Shown here in pieces: positions 1-7,668 of a stretch of DNA of 19,101 bases (positions within the stretch are counted from its first letter, which is position 1; every line of letters starts with the position of its first letter). The translations under genes were made by a program, and so were the position numbers. The stretch is from an uncultured Bacillota bacterium (GTDB lineage Bacteria; Bacillota; Dehalobacteriia; UBA4068): positions 1 to 19,101 of the forward strand of contig CAKRYM010000011.1 in the NCBI GenBank assembly GCA_934427095.1, in the 5' to 3' direction. Below the pieces are notes generated by a model. The model saw nothing but the letters and a program-made list of their open reading frames with translations. It was not told the origin of the DNA and ran no database searches.

Positions 1-1469
1 GAAATGCGCCCAATTTCCACCGCTTATGGGAAACGCAGCCCCATAGCCGCTTGGACGCCAGCGGGATGGCGGTTGGTTTACCCGAAGGCCAAATGGGCAA
101 TAGCGAAGTAGGGCATACCAATATCGGCGCCGGCCGAGTGGTGTATCAGGAATTGACCATGCTGAACTTAGAGATTGCGCAAGGCCGTTTTTTCCAGAAC
201 CCCGTTTTGTGCAAAGCAGTGGACCAAGCCAAGGAAAAAGGCACGGTTCTGCATTTGTTGGGTCTGTTGTCCGACGGCGGTGTCCATAGCCATATCCAGC
301 ATCTTTTCGCTTTGCTGAAGTTGGCCAAAGAAAGAGGCTTAACCAAGGTCATGCTCCATTGTTTGTTGGATGGCCGGGATACGGATCCCCAAAGCGGCAT
401 AGGTTATATGCGGGAGCTGGTGGCCAAATGTGGAGAGCTTGGCGTGGGCCAGGTGGCCACGGTATGCGGCCGTTTTTATGCTATGGATCGGGATAAACGC
501 TGGGAGCGGGTGAGCCGGGCTTATGCCGCTTTGGTAGACGGTGTAGGGTGTCAGATACAAGACCCAGTGCAAGGAATTGAAGCTTCCTATGCCCAAGGGG
601 TCACGGATGAATTTGTGGAGCCTTTTGTTTGTACGGATGTAGCGGGAAAGGTACTTCCCCGTATACAAGATGGGGATAGCGTGATCTTTTTCAATTTCCG
701 CTCTGACCGCCCCCGAGAGCTTTGCTATGCTTTGACTGACCCTGCTTTCCAGGGCTTTCCCCGTAGTAATGGCAGAAATCCCCAAACGTATTTCGTGACC
801 ATGACCCAGTACGATGAGAATCTTGGCCAGGTACAGGTGGCTTATCCGCCGCACAGCTTACAGAATACCTTTGGCCAGGTGGTATCGGAAGCAGGGTTAA
901 AACAACTCCGTATTGCGGAAACAGAAAAATACGCCCATGTGACCTTCTTTTTTAATGGCGGCGAGGAAAAGGAATTCCCCGGGGAAGACCGGATACTCAT
1001 CCCTTCACCAAAGGTAACGACCTATGATTTACAACCGGAAATGTCCGCGCCCCAAGTTTGCGACGCAGTGCTGGAGCAAATTGAGAAACAAACTTATGAT
1101 GTGATTATTCTCAATTTTGCCAATACGGATATGGTGGGCCATACCGGGGTATTGCAGGCGGCCAAAGACGCCGTTGCTGCGGTGGATTGTTGCGTAGGCC
1201 GTATTGTGGAAGCGGTCACTGCCCAAGGGGGCAATTTGCTGATTACCGCGGACCATGGCAATGCCGAGCAGATGTTGGAAGGGGATAACCCTATGACTGC
1301 CCATACGGTGAACCCTGTGCCCTTTATTTTGGTAGGGCCAGCGGCAGCTGGGGCCACCTTGCAGGACGGCAGACTGGAGGATATTTGCCCCACTATGTTG
1401 GCGTTAATGGGGCTACCGCAGCCAGCGGAAATGACTGGTCATAATTTGTGGCAGAAGGCAGGCGCCTAA
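1..1469 (+). CDS. gpmI: 2,3-bisphosphoglycerate-independent phosphoglycerate mutase, 5' end outside window
   Basis: Cytosolic glycolytic enzyme that interconverts 3- and 2-phosphoglycerate using two metal ions and a phosphoserine intermediate. The reading frame is open from position 3 and begins inside the protein (NAPNFHRLW), so roughly 30 N-terminal residues lie to the left; the TTG at 51 is not a start. Seen directly: the active-site serine motif QMGNSEVGHTNIGAGR, the HCLLDGRDTDP motif, RIAETEKYAHVTFF, and the metal-binding ITADHGNAE near the C-terminus. These are hallmarks of the alkaline-phosphatase-superfamily GpmI and order as in Bacillus enzymes, and the C-terminus (LPQPAEMTGHNLW) is also typical. 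The 488 visible residues fit a usual total near 510. The stop TAA overlaps the ATG of the aldolase gene (TAATG), so the two are probably cotranscribed and translationally coupled. Confidence 0.98.
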   Translation, partial: NAPNFHRLWETQPHSRLDASGMAVGLPEGQMGNSEVGHTNIGAGRVVYQELTMLNLEIAQGRFFQNPVLCKAVDQAKEKGTVLHLLGLLSDGGVHSHIQHLFALLKLAKERGLTKVMLHCLLDGRDTDPQSGIGYMRELVAKCGELGVGQVATVCGRFYAMDRDKRWERVSRAYAALVDGVGCQIQDPVQGIEASYAQGVTDEFVEPFVCTDVAGKVLPRIQDGDSVIFFNFRSDRPRELCYALTDPAFQGFPRSNGRNPQTYFVTMTQYDENLGQVQVAYPPHSLQNTFGQVVSEAGLKQLRIAETEKYAHVTFFFNGGEEKEFPGEDRILIPSPKVTTYDLQPEMSAPQVCDAVLEQIEKQTYDVIILNFANTDMVGHTGVLQAAKDAVAAVDCCVGRIVEAVTAQGGNLLITADHGNAEQMLEGDNPMTAHTVNPVPFILVGPAAAGATLQDGRLEDICPTMLALMGLPQPAEMTGHNLWQKAGA

Positions 1470-2080
1470 TGAAACCATTAGATCAAGCTATGGTTAAGCG
1501 ATTACAGGCTGTTGCCCGGTTTGGTTGGGAAAAGGGCTTGACCGCAGGCAGCGGCGGTAATCTCAGTATTCGCACGGAAGAAGGCATATGGATTACTCGT
1601 AGTGGCTCTTCTTTCCGGGATCTTCAGCCAGAAGATATGTTCCTGGTTGACCAATACGGGCAGGTGCTTTATGGGCAGGGAGATGCGAAGCCCTCCATTG
1701 AAACCGGCTTCCATCTGGCCATTTATCATGTACGCCCCAAAGTGATGGCGGTATACCACTGCCACCCGCCACATGCCTTGGCTTATGCCTTGGCTGGTTT
1801 ATCTATTCCCTTAGATAGCGCCTCGGACCGGCTGTTATTAGGGGAATTAGCCTATGTGCCGCAAGCGGAACCAGGTTCCCCTGTTTTGGCGGCGGCAGTA
1901 GAAACGGCCTTGCTCAACTCATCCTGTCAAAGAGGGATGTTGTTGACGGGGCATGGGGTGATTGGCCTAGGCGAAAGTCCTGAGGCTGCGTATGAAGCAG
2001 CGGAACTGATGGAGCAAGCAGCCCAAGTCGGCATCTTGCGGGGGCTGTTACAGGAGCAAAAGAAGAAAATCGGAGGCTAA
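1469..2080 (+). CDS. class II aldolase/adducin family protein (fuculose-phosphate aldolase-like)
   Basis: Predicted zinc-dependent aldolase or related lyase/epimerase of the FucA/AraD/MtnB family; 203 residues from the ATG at 1469, close to the usual 200-220. A GTG at 1448 would add seven residues but lies inside gpmI, and the TAATG overlap is the better start. Visible family marks: AGSGGNLSIRT near residue 27 (phosphate-binding loop), the probable catalytic Glu78 in PSIETGFHLA, the zinc ligands His97 and His99 in HCHPPHA, and His162 in TGHGVIGLG. All residues needed for metal binding and catalysis appear present. The true substrate (fuculose-1-P, ribulose-5-P, methylthioribulose-1-P or 5-deoxy sugar phosphates) cannot be read from the sequence. 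No sugar kinase or isomerase lies nearby to suggest a salvage shunt. The next gene starts 2 bases after the stop. Confidence 0.9.
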   Translation: MKPLDQAMVKRLQAVARFGWEKGLTAGSGGNLSIRTEEGIWITRSGSSFRDLQPEDMFLVDQYGQVLYGQGDAKPSIETGFHLAIYHVRPKVMAVYHCHPPHALAYALAGLSIPLDSASDRLLLGELAYVPQAEPGSPVLAAAVETALLNSSCQRGMLLTGHGVIGLGESPEAAYEAAELMEQAAQVGILRGLLQEQKKKIGG

Positions 2081-2081
2081 T

Positions 2082-3542
2082 ATGATCGATCTTACTAAGA
2101 ATGAAGCGTTGTTGCAGCATGCCATTGACCGTGCCAGAGAGCGTAATATTATTATTCCTACCTTCCAGCAAATGCGGCATCCGGAAATCATTCCCCAAAA
2201 AATTAAAGACCAATTGTCTGAGGTTGGTCTTTGGGATGTAAATAGCCTTAACCTGTTCCGGATTACCTGGAAAAATGAGCAGAAGGAAAAGGGCGGCAAA
2301 TTCGGCGGTGTGAATTACCTAGTTTTACCGCCGGAATTGACCGGTGTGCCGTGCAAAATTGTTACCTTGGTGGGCAAATGGTTCCCCACTGGCTGTCATA
2401 AGGTAGGGGCTGCCTTTGGCTGCCTGGTACCCAGACTGGTTACCGGCCAATTCGACCCTACCTATCATAAAGCCGTTTGGCCTTCTACCGGTAATTTTTG
2501 CCGGGGCGGCGCTTACAATTCCAAATTGTTGGGTTGTGAATCCATTGCGATTTTGCCAGAGGAAATGAGCCGGGAGCGCTTTGAATGGCTGAGCAATATC
2601 GCCGGGGAAGTGATTGCCACCCCTGGCTGCGAATCCAATGTCAAGGAAATCTTTGACAAAACCTGGGAACTGCGTCAGACCCGGGATAATGTGGTGATTT
2701 TCAATCAGTTTGAGGAAATGGGCAATCATTTGTGGCATTATCTGGTCACTGGTCAGGCCATAGAAGAAGCCGTGCGGGAAGTGGGCGGTCATTATGTTGG
2801 CGCTTGCTTTACCAGCGGCAGCGCAGGTACCAGCGGCGCGGGCTGCTATTTGAAGGAAGCTTTCCCTGGCTCCAAATTGGCGGTAGGGGAAGCGTTGCAG
2901 TGCCCCACCTTGCTGAATAACGGCTTTGGCGGTCACCGGATTGAAGGCATTGGTGATAAGCATGTACCTTGGATTCATGATGTCAAAAATACGGATATGG
3001 TCATTGCCATTGACGATGAGGATAGTCAGAATCTGTTACGTTTGTTTAACGACCCGGCTGGCCTCGCTTATTTGGAAAAGGAAGCCGGCGTTCCTCATGC
3101 ATTGACAGAAAAACTGTCCTGGCTGGGCATTTCCGGTATCGCCAATGTTCTTTGCTGCATTAAATTCGCCAAATACTATGAGCTGACCGCAAACGATGTG
3201 GTGGCCACGGTATTGACGGATAGCGCGGTAATGTATCAGAGCCGTGTACAGGAATTGGTGGAAGCTCAAGGCCCTTATGACGATAAAAAGGCAGCTATTG
3301 CTCATCATGTACATATGTTGGGTGAAAAGACCGACCATCTGCTGGAATTGACCTATGCGGAACGGAAACGTATCCACAACCTGAAGTATTACACTTGGGT
3401 AGAGCAACAGGGCCGCTCTGTGGAAGAATTGGACGCTCAGTGGTATGATTATGATAATTACTGGGGCGGCATCCATGCTCAGGCTGCGGATATCGACCGG
3501 CTGATTACGGAATTCAATCAGGCCACTGGTTTGCTGAAATAA
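2082..3542 (+). CDS. fold-type II pyridoxal-phosphate enzyme, uncharacterised (cysteine synthase/TrpB-like)
   Basis: 486-residue cytosolic PLP enzyme of the tryptophan synthase beta superfamily, of the kind usually labelled 'pyridoxal-5'-phosphate-dependent protein beta subunit' in anaerobic Bacillota. The likely Schiff-base lysine is Lys107 in GCHKVGAAF, a context closer to TrpB (HK-[IV]-N) than to the SxKDR of cysteine synthase. The substrate loop is PSTGNFCRGG (134-143), and the glycine-rich phosphate loop is probably TSGSAGTSG (244-252). About 90 N-terminal residues precede the core and a C-terminal extension rich in aromatic residues (YYTW, YDYDNYWGG) follows, so it is longer than cysteine synthase (about 310). 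A clear CGGAGG ribosome site sits at 2071-2076. It is packed between the aldolase and a second PLP enzyme 12 bases downstream. Superfamily membership is secure; the reaction is unknown. Confidence 0.88.
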   Translation: MIDLTKNEALLQHAIDRARERNIIIPTFQQMRHPEIIPQKIKDQLSEVGLWDVNSLNLFRITWKNEQKEKGGKFGGVNYLVLPPELTGVPCKIVTLVGKWFPTGCHKVGAAFGCLVPRLVTGQFDPTYHKAVWPSTGNFCRGGAYNSKLLGCESIAILPEEMSRERFEWLSNIAGEVIATPGCESNVKEIFDKTWELRQTRDNVVIFNQFEEMGNHLWHYLVTGQAIEEAVREVGGHYVGACFTSGSAGTSGAGCYLKEAFPGSKLAVGEALQCPTLLNNGFGGHRIEGIGDKHVPWIHDVKNTDMVIAIDDEDSQNLLRLFNDPAGLAYLEKEAGVPHALTEKLSWLGISGIANVLCCIKFAKYYELTANDVVATVLTDSAVMYQSRVQELVEAQGPYDDKKAAIAHHVHMLGEKTDHLLELTYAERKRIHNLKYYTWVEQQGRSVEELDAQWYDYDNYWGGIHAQAADIDRLITEFNQATGLLK

Positions 3543-3554
3543 GGAGAACTGCCC

Positions 3555-4787
3555 ATGAAATATGTAAAGCATGCGGTTTGCATTGATTGCGGCCATGTGA
3601 TGGAAGCCAAAGCGGATTTGACGGTTTGTCCTCTCTGCGGCGGATTGACGGATATCGTCTATGATTATGCGGCCATTGCCCAGGTGCTGAACCGGGATGT
3701 GTTGGCTAAACGCAGCGAACCTACCCATTGGCGCTATGGGGAGCTTTTGCCAGTGGAAGAAGAAACCGTGCCCCGTATGGCTAAGGAAGGTCTGAAAGTA
3801 GGGGGTTCTCCCTTGTACCGGGCGGATCGCTTAGCCGCGGAAATCGGGATAAAAACCCTTTGGGTGAAAGACGACGGCGTGAACCCCACGGCTAGTATGA
3901 AGGACAGAGCTTCTTCTTTGGCTGTAGCAAAAGCCTTAGAAGGTGGGTATACGACCATTGCCTGTTCCTCCACAGGGAATGCCGCCAGTTCCTTGGCGGG
4001 AGCTTGCGCCAAGGCGGGGCTGGAGAGCTATATTTTCGTGCCGGAACGGGCGCCAAAAGGAAAGGTAGCCCAATTGCTGATTTTCGGCGCCCATGTTTAT
4101 TGCGTGCAAGGGGATTATGGAGATACTTTCCGGCTCAGCGCAGAAGCGATTCAGCATTACGGTTGGTATAATCGTAACGCGGCCATTAACCCCTATCTGT
4201 TAGAAGGGAAAAAGACCGTGGCCTTAGAGCTCATGGAACAATTAGGCTGGGAAGTCCCGGATTATGTGGCCATGTCCGTTGGGGATGGTTGTAGCATTGC
4301 CGGGGCTTGGAAAGGGCTGAAGGATTTGTATCAGGTGGGGCTAATTGACAAGCTGCCCCGACTGATCAGCGTCCAGGCTGCTGGCTGCTGCCCAGTGAAC
4401 ACCGCCATTCGCGGCGACGGAAAATTGGTTCCGCAAGCGGAAAACACCTTGGCGGACAGCATTGCCGTTGGGGTGCCCAGGAATTTCAAAAAAGCGGTTA
4501 CGGCTATTCAAGAAAGCAATGGGTTGACTGTGGAAGTAACGGATGAGGAAATTCTTGCCGCCATGGGTTTGTTAGGTCGAACCACAGGTGTATTCGGCGA
4601 ACCGGCTGGGGTGGCTGCTTTGGCTGGGGTAAAGAAGGCCAGGGAACAGGAAATGCTTCCTGGGGATTGCTCCGTTGCCTATATCGTCACTGGAAATGGC
4701 TTAAAAGACGTAGCCAATGGCATAAAAGCGGCTGGCGAACCAATTTTTGTGAAACCAGCATTTGACGAATTTCAAAAAGTGCGATAG
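3555..4787 (+). CDS. threonine synthase-like PLP enzyme with N-terminal zinc ribbon
   Basis: 410-residue fold-type II PLP enzyme resembling threonine synthase (ThrC), which makes threonine from O-phosphohomoserine. An N-terminal zinc-ribbon-like knuckle is visible as C9-x2-C12 and C25-x2-C28. The PLP lysine is Lys116 in NPTASMKDRAS, the substrate loop is CSSTGNAASS, and INPYLLEGKKTVALEL matches the ThrC pattern NP-x-RLEGQKT. However the phosphate loop reads SVGDGCSIAG where standard ThrC has a VGNAGN-type sequence, so a different substrate (for example another phosphorylated or acylated amino acid, as in cysteate synthase) is possible. Start chosen at ATG 3555, with GGAG at 3543-3546. It follows the other PLP enzyme by 12 bases and is certainly in the same operon. 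No thrB or hom gene is in the window to support threonine biosynthesis. Confidence 0.88.
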   Translation: MKYVKHAVCIDCGHVMEAKADLTVCPLCGGLTDIVYDYAAIAQVLNRDVLAKRSEPTHWRYGELLPVEEETVPRMAKEGLKVGGSPLYRADRLAAEIGIKTLWVKDDGVNPTASMKDRASSLAVAKALEGGYTTIACSSTGNAASSLAGACAKAGLESYIFVPERAPKGKVAQLLIFGAHVYCVQGDYGDTFRLSAEAIQHYGWYNRNAAINPYLLEGKKTVALELMEQLGWEVPDYVAMSVGDGCSIAGAWKGLKDLYQVGLIDKLPRLISVQAAGCCPVNTAIRGDGKLVPQAENTLADSIAVGVPRNFKKAVTAIQESNGLTVEVTDEEILAAMGLLGRTTGVFGEPAGVAALAGVKKAREQEMLPGDCSVAYIVTGNGLKDVANGIKAAGEPIFVKPAFDEFQKVR

Positions 4788-4790
4788 AAT
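4762..4790 (+). promoter_or_regulatory. sigma-A-type promoter for glyA
   Basis: TTGACG (4762-4767), a 17-base spacer, and TAGAAT (4785-4790): 5/6 matches at each box with ideal spacing. The -10 box overlaps the TAG stop codon of the threonine-synthase-like gene. Predicted transcription start is near 4797, giving a leader of about 80 bases before glyA. This suggests glyA can be expressed separately from the genes upstream. Confidence 0.65.
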
Positions 4791-4875
4791 AGAGACGACC
4801 ATGGTTTATGGTATGTTCTTTGTTGTTCCAAAGGTTTAACCCATAGATCATTCATTATTCCAAGGAGGAAAGCAC

Positions 4876-6108
4876 ATGTTTGACTTCTCTTATCTGCAGG
4901 CAGCAGATCCTGCCATTGCGGAGATCGTTCTGCTGGAAAAACAGCGTCAGAACAACAAAATTGAGCTGATTGCTTCCGAGAACTTTACCTCTCGTGCAGT
5001 GATGTGCGCCCAAGGCTCTGTACTCACCAACAAATATGCGGAAGGTTATCCCGGCAAGCGTTATTACGGCGGCTGCGAATACGTCGATATGGCGGAAAAT
5101 TTGGCACGGGAACGGGCTACGCAGCTGTTTGGTGGGGATCATGTTAATGTTCAGCCCCATTCCGGCGCTCAGGCCAATATGGCCACCTATTACGCTGTGT
5201 TGGAATATGGCGATACGGTTTTGGGCATGTCTTTGGCTCATGGTGGCCATTTGACCCATGGTTCGCCGGTGAACTTCTCTGGTAAACAATTTAATTTCGT
5301 CAGCTATGGCGTGGAGCCGGATACGGAAGTCATTGATTATGATAAACTGTATCAGCAGGCTTGCGAAATTAAGCCCAAGCTCATTGTGGCCGGCGGTTCT
5401 GCTTATCCCCGCAAATTAGATTTCCCCAAATTCCGGGAAATCGCTGATGCTTGCGGCGCCATGCTCATGACCGATATGGCTCATATTGCTGGCTTGGTTG
5501 CGGCTGGGGAACACATTAGCCCTGTTCCTTACTGCGATTTTGTTACCACCACCACCCATAAGACCTTGCGTGGACCTCGTGGCGGCATGATTATTTGCAA
5601 AGAGCAGTATGCCAAAGCCATTGATAAATCCGTCTTCCCCGGCGTTCAGGGCGGTCCCTTGATGCATGTGATTGCCGCGAAAGCCGTTGCTTTTGGGGAA
5701 GCTTTGAAACCCGAATTCAAAGCTTACGCCCATCAGGTAGTCGTGAATATGCAGGAATTGGCCAAAGCTTTGGTCAATAACGGCCTGCGTCTGGTTTCCG
5801 GCGGTTCCGATAATCACCTCTGCTTGGTGGATGTACGTCCGTTGGATCTCACCGGTAAGGTTGCTGAGCATATGCTGGATGAAATCGGTATTACCTGCAA
5901 CAAGAACGCTATTCCCTTTGACCCCCAGAAACCGGGTATTACTTCTGGTTTGCGCCTGGGCTCCGCTGCGGCCACAACCCGTGGCTTCAAAGAAGCGGAA
6001 TTTGCCAAAGTGGGCGAAGCCATTGGCCTGTGCCTGAAAGGGAATGCGGCTGCGGCAGAAGCCATTGTCAAAGAGCTTACCGCACAATTCCCCCTCTATG
6101 CCGACTAA
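4876..6108 (+). CDS. glyA: serine hydroxymethyltransferase
   Basis: Cytosolic PLP enzyme converting serine and tetrahydrofolate to glycine and 5,10-methylene-tetrahydrofolate, the main source of one-carbon units. At 410 residues it has the usual bacterial length. Seen directly: LIASENFTS (31-39), NKYAEGYPGKRYYGG (52-66), the PLP-contacting D200 and H203 in MTDMAHIAGLV, and the PLP lysine Lys229 in TTTTHKTLRGPRGG. The start ATG at 4876 is preceded by AAGGAGG (4862-4868) at good spacing. It has its own promoter within the end of the preceding gene and is followed by a strong hairpin terminator, so it is probably a single-gene transcript with some read-through from upstream. No missing or altered catalytic residue is seen. 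Confidence 0.98.
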   Translation: MFDFSYLQAADPAIAEIVLLEKQRQNNKIELIASENFTSRAVMCAQGSVLTNKYAEGYPGKRYYGGCEYVDMAENLARERATQLFGGDHVNVQPHSGAQANMATYYAVLEYGDTVLGMSLAHGGHLTHGSPVNFSGKQFNFVSYGVEPDTEVIDYDKLYQQACEIKPKLIVAGGSAYPRKLDFPKFREIADACGAMLMTDMAHIAGLVAAGEHISPVPYCDFVTTTTHKTLRGPRGGMIICKEQYAKAIDKSVFPGVQGGPLMHVIAAKAVAFGEALKPEFKAYAHQVVVNMQELAKALVNNGLRLVSGGSDNHLCLVDVRPLDLTGKVAEHMLDEIGITCNKNAIPFDPQKPGITSGLRLGSAAATTRGFKEAEFAKVGEAIGLCLKGNAAAAEAIVKELTAQFPLYAD

Positions 6109-6126
6109 GGGGTTTCTCTTGGAAAA

Positions 6127-6162
6127 GAAAAAACCACAACTCATTTGAGTTGTGGTTTTTTT
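6127..6162. terminator. bidirectional intrinsic terminator between glyA and the EamA exporter gene
   Basis: A 13-base-pair hairpin (arms 6130-6142 and 6147-6159) with a 4-base loop. The right arm runs into a T7 tract and the left arm is preceded by an A-rich stretch that becomes the T tract on the minus strand. It lies between the convergent glyA and EamA genes and can end both transcripts. Confidence 0.9.
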
Positions 6163-6177
6163 GTTTTCCTGTTTTGC

Positions 6178-7080
6178 CTATTCTGTCAGCTGGCGGACTT
6201 TTTCCCGTTTACGATGATCCGTTACCGTAAGAAGGATGATAGAAGAAAGAATCAGCGCGGCGCCGATATAATTTCTAATGCTCATGGACTCATGCAGGAA
6301 CAAGGCGCCGGTCAGCACGGCGGTTAAGGGCTCGAACGTACAGAAAATGGCCGCTCTTTGGGGCCCAATGCGCAGAATCCCCACTTGTAATAGGAGGGAA
6401 CCGCCTAAGGTCAACACAATAGAAAGGAAAATCATCATCAACCAAGCCACCATGGTCAAATTCAGCTGCATATGCCCGGTGGCAGCGGTAAGTACGCCCA
6501 AATAAATGGACATGATCAGATGGACATAAAAGATGGTGGTGATGGAGGGCAAGCTGGAAACAGAGCAGCGAGGTAAATAGGTCATATATAGCCCAAAGAC
6601 CAGGCCGGAAAGCAAAGCAGTAATGGTCCCTACTGTACTGGCGCCGCCACTGAGATTGCAGCAAAAAACTACGCCCCCAACGGAGAGAAGCATACAAAGC
6701 AAGGCGCGCCACTGGAGCGGCTCTTTATACAAGACCACACAAAAGATCAGCGTGAACATGGGGTAGGTGAAATGCAAAGCCGTGGCCATACCTGTCCCCA
6801 CTTGTTCATAAGACCAGACCAATAAGAGATTGGTGATCCCCATGCCCAAAGAAAGGAGAATCATGTCACCAAGCTGCTTTCGGTTGATTTTCCAATCTTT
6901 TTTGGGGTAGCGTATCATTAAGAGAAAGGTCACGGGCAGGTTTAACAGCATACGGAGAAAACAGACGGAAAAAGCATTACCGCCTCCCTCATAAACCATA
7001 AGAATGCCCGTAGGGGAAAGACCATAGATCACCGCTGAGGTGATGACGCAGAATAAACCTAAAACATAGCGGTTTTTCAT
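6178..7080 (-). CDS. EamA/DMT-superfamily transporter
   Basis: 300-residue inner-membrane protein with about ten predicted transmembrane helices in two repeated EamA units (roughly 7-142 and 152-288). This is the standard architecture of drug/metabolite-superfamily exporters (RhaT/YdcZ/RarD-like), which often export amino acids or metabolites. Supporting features are a small-residue-rich first helix, a short cytosolic basic loop (RYPKKDWKINRK), the motif GMATALHFTYPMFTLIF at the end of repeat 1, its counterpart RAAIFCTFEPLTAVLTGALFLHE in repeat 2, and a basic C-terminal tail. Start ATG at 7080 with an AAAGGA site about 11 bases upstream, slightly far. It lies 37 bases after yqeY on the same strand and probably shares its transcript. 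Substrate cannot be assigned. Confidence 0.93.
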   Translation of the reverse strand: MKNRYVLGLFCVITSAVIYGLSPTGILMVYEGGGNAFSVCFLRMLLNLPVTFLLMIRYPKKDWKINRKQLGDMILLSLGMGITNLLLVWSYEQVGTGMATALHFTYPMFTLIFCVVLYKEPLQWRALLCMLLSVGGVVFCCNLSGGASTVGTITALLSGLVFGLYMTYLPRCSVSSLPSITTIFYVHLIMSIYLGVLTAATGHMQLNLTMVAWLMMIFLSIVLTLGGSLLLQVGILRIGPQRAAIFCTFEPLTAVLTGALFLHESMSIRNYIGAALILSSIILLTVTDHRKREKVRQLTE

Positions 7081-7117
7081 GGGTAATCATTTCCTTTAGT
7101 GGAGGAAAATAAAACGG

Positions 7118-7564
7118 TTAGGAAAGAAATTCTCCAACAATTTGATTGACCAAGCTGCCTTCTGCTTTTCCCTGCAATTTGGCCATGAGCGGTTTCATAA
7201 TCTTCCCTTTATCTTTGGCAGTGGGCGCAGAAAGCCCCAGTTCAGCCAGGGTTTCTTTGACGATGGCGCGGATTTCTTCTTCGCCCATGCGCTGAGGGGC
7301 GAATTCTGACCAAACGGCAATCCGCGTATTGCATTCCTCTCGGATGGCAGTGCGGTCAGCGGGAGTGGTTTCTAAGGTTTCCTTTGCTTCTTTGATTTCT
7401 CGGTAAACGATAGCGTTTTCTTCTTCTTCCGTTAAGTCCGCACGTTTATCAATAGCTTTCGCTTTTAAGGCGGAGAGCAGCAGAGAAAGTGCGTCTTTAC
7501 GGGGCTTGTCCCCGGCTTTTAGCGCAGCCATCATGGCGCTGCGGACTTCATCAATTTTGGTCAT
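7118..7564 (-). CDS. yqeY: GatB/YqeY domain-containing protein
   Basis: 148-residue cytosolic protein matching the YqeY family, which resembles the C-terminal tRNA-binding region of GatB (the amidotransferase subunit that makes Gln-tRNA and Asn-tRNA) and is thought to bind tRNA or act near translation. Seen directly: an N-terminal helical part (MTKIDEVRSAMMAALKAGDK, then LSLLLSALKAKAID), an acidic EEEENAIVYREIKEAKET segment, and a C-terminal GatB-like part with KDKGKIMKPLMAKLQGKAEG and NQIVGEFL, all typical. Length is normal. AGAAGG lies 8 bases before the ATG. In many Bacillota yqeY follows rpsU; here its upstream neighbour is feoA, and a strong promoter directly upstream suggests independent expression together with the exporter gene. 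Confidence 0.93.
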   Translation of the reverse strand: MTKIDEVRSAMMAALKAGDKPRKDALSLLLSALKAKAIDKRADLTEEEENAIVYREIKEAKETLETTPADRTAIREECNTRIAVWSEFAPQRMGEEEIRAIVKETLAELGLSAPTAKDKGKIMKPLMAKLQGKAEGSLVNQIVGEFLS

Positions 7565-7638
7565 ATTTTATGCCTTCTTTCTTAATTTTTGCCTATGCTT
7601 TGCAGGAAGACATAGCAGAAATTCTTATTGTTAAATTG

Positions 7639-7668
7639 ATTATAATCCGGGGAAGATATTTGCGTCAA
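7639..7668 (-). promoter_or_regulatory. sigma-A-type promoter for yqeY and the EamA gene
   Basis: Read on the minus strand: TTGACG (7668-7663), an 18-base spacer, and a perfect TATAAT (7644-7639). The -35 box overlaps the stop codon of feoA. Predicted start is near 7632, about 68 bases before the yqeY ATG. This is the strongest promoter match in the window. Confidence 0.7.

Noticed and set aside
51..53. TTG as the start of gpmI
   Set aside because: The frame is open to the window edge and the residues before it align with the usual GpmI N-terminal part, so the real start is outside.
2325..2978. Long open frame on the minus strand opposite the first PLP enzyme (217 codons)
   Set aside because: It lies wholly antisense to a gene with clear family motifs, has no ribosome site and no recognisable domain; a shadow of the codon bias.
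3036..3728. Minus-strand open frame of 230 codons across the PLP/ThrC-like junction
   Set aside because: It covers the ends of two well-supported genes on the other strand and resembles no protein family I recognise.
4788..4875. Riboswitch or attenuator before glyA
   Set aside because: The leader of about 80 bases shows no glycine, SAM or T-box signature and no strong hairpin with a T tract.
5416..6144. Minus-strand open frame of 242 codons opposite glyA
   Set aside because: glyA is certain and the antisense product shows only mirrored composition, with no start signal.
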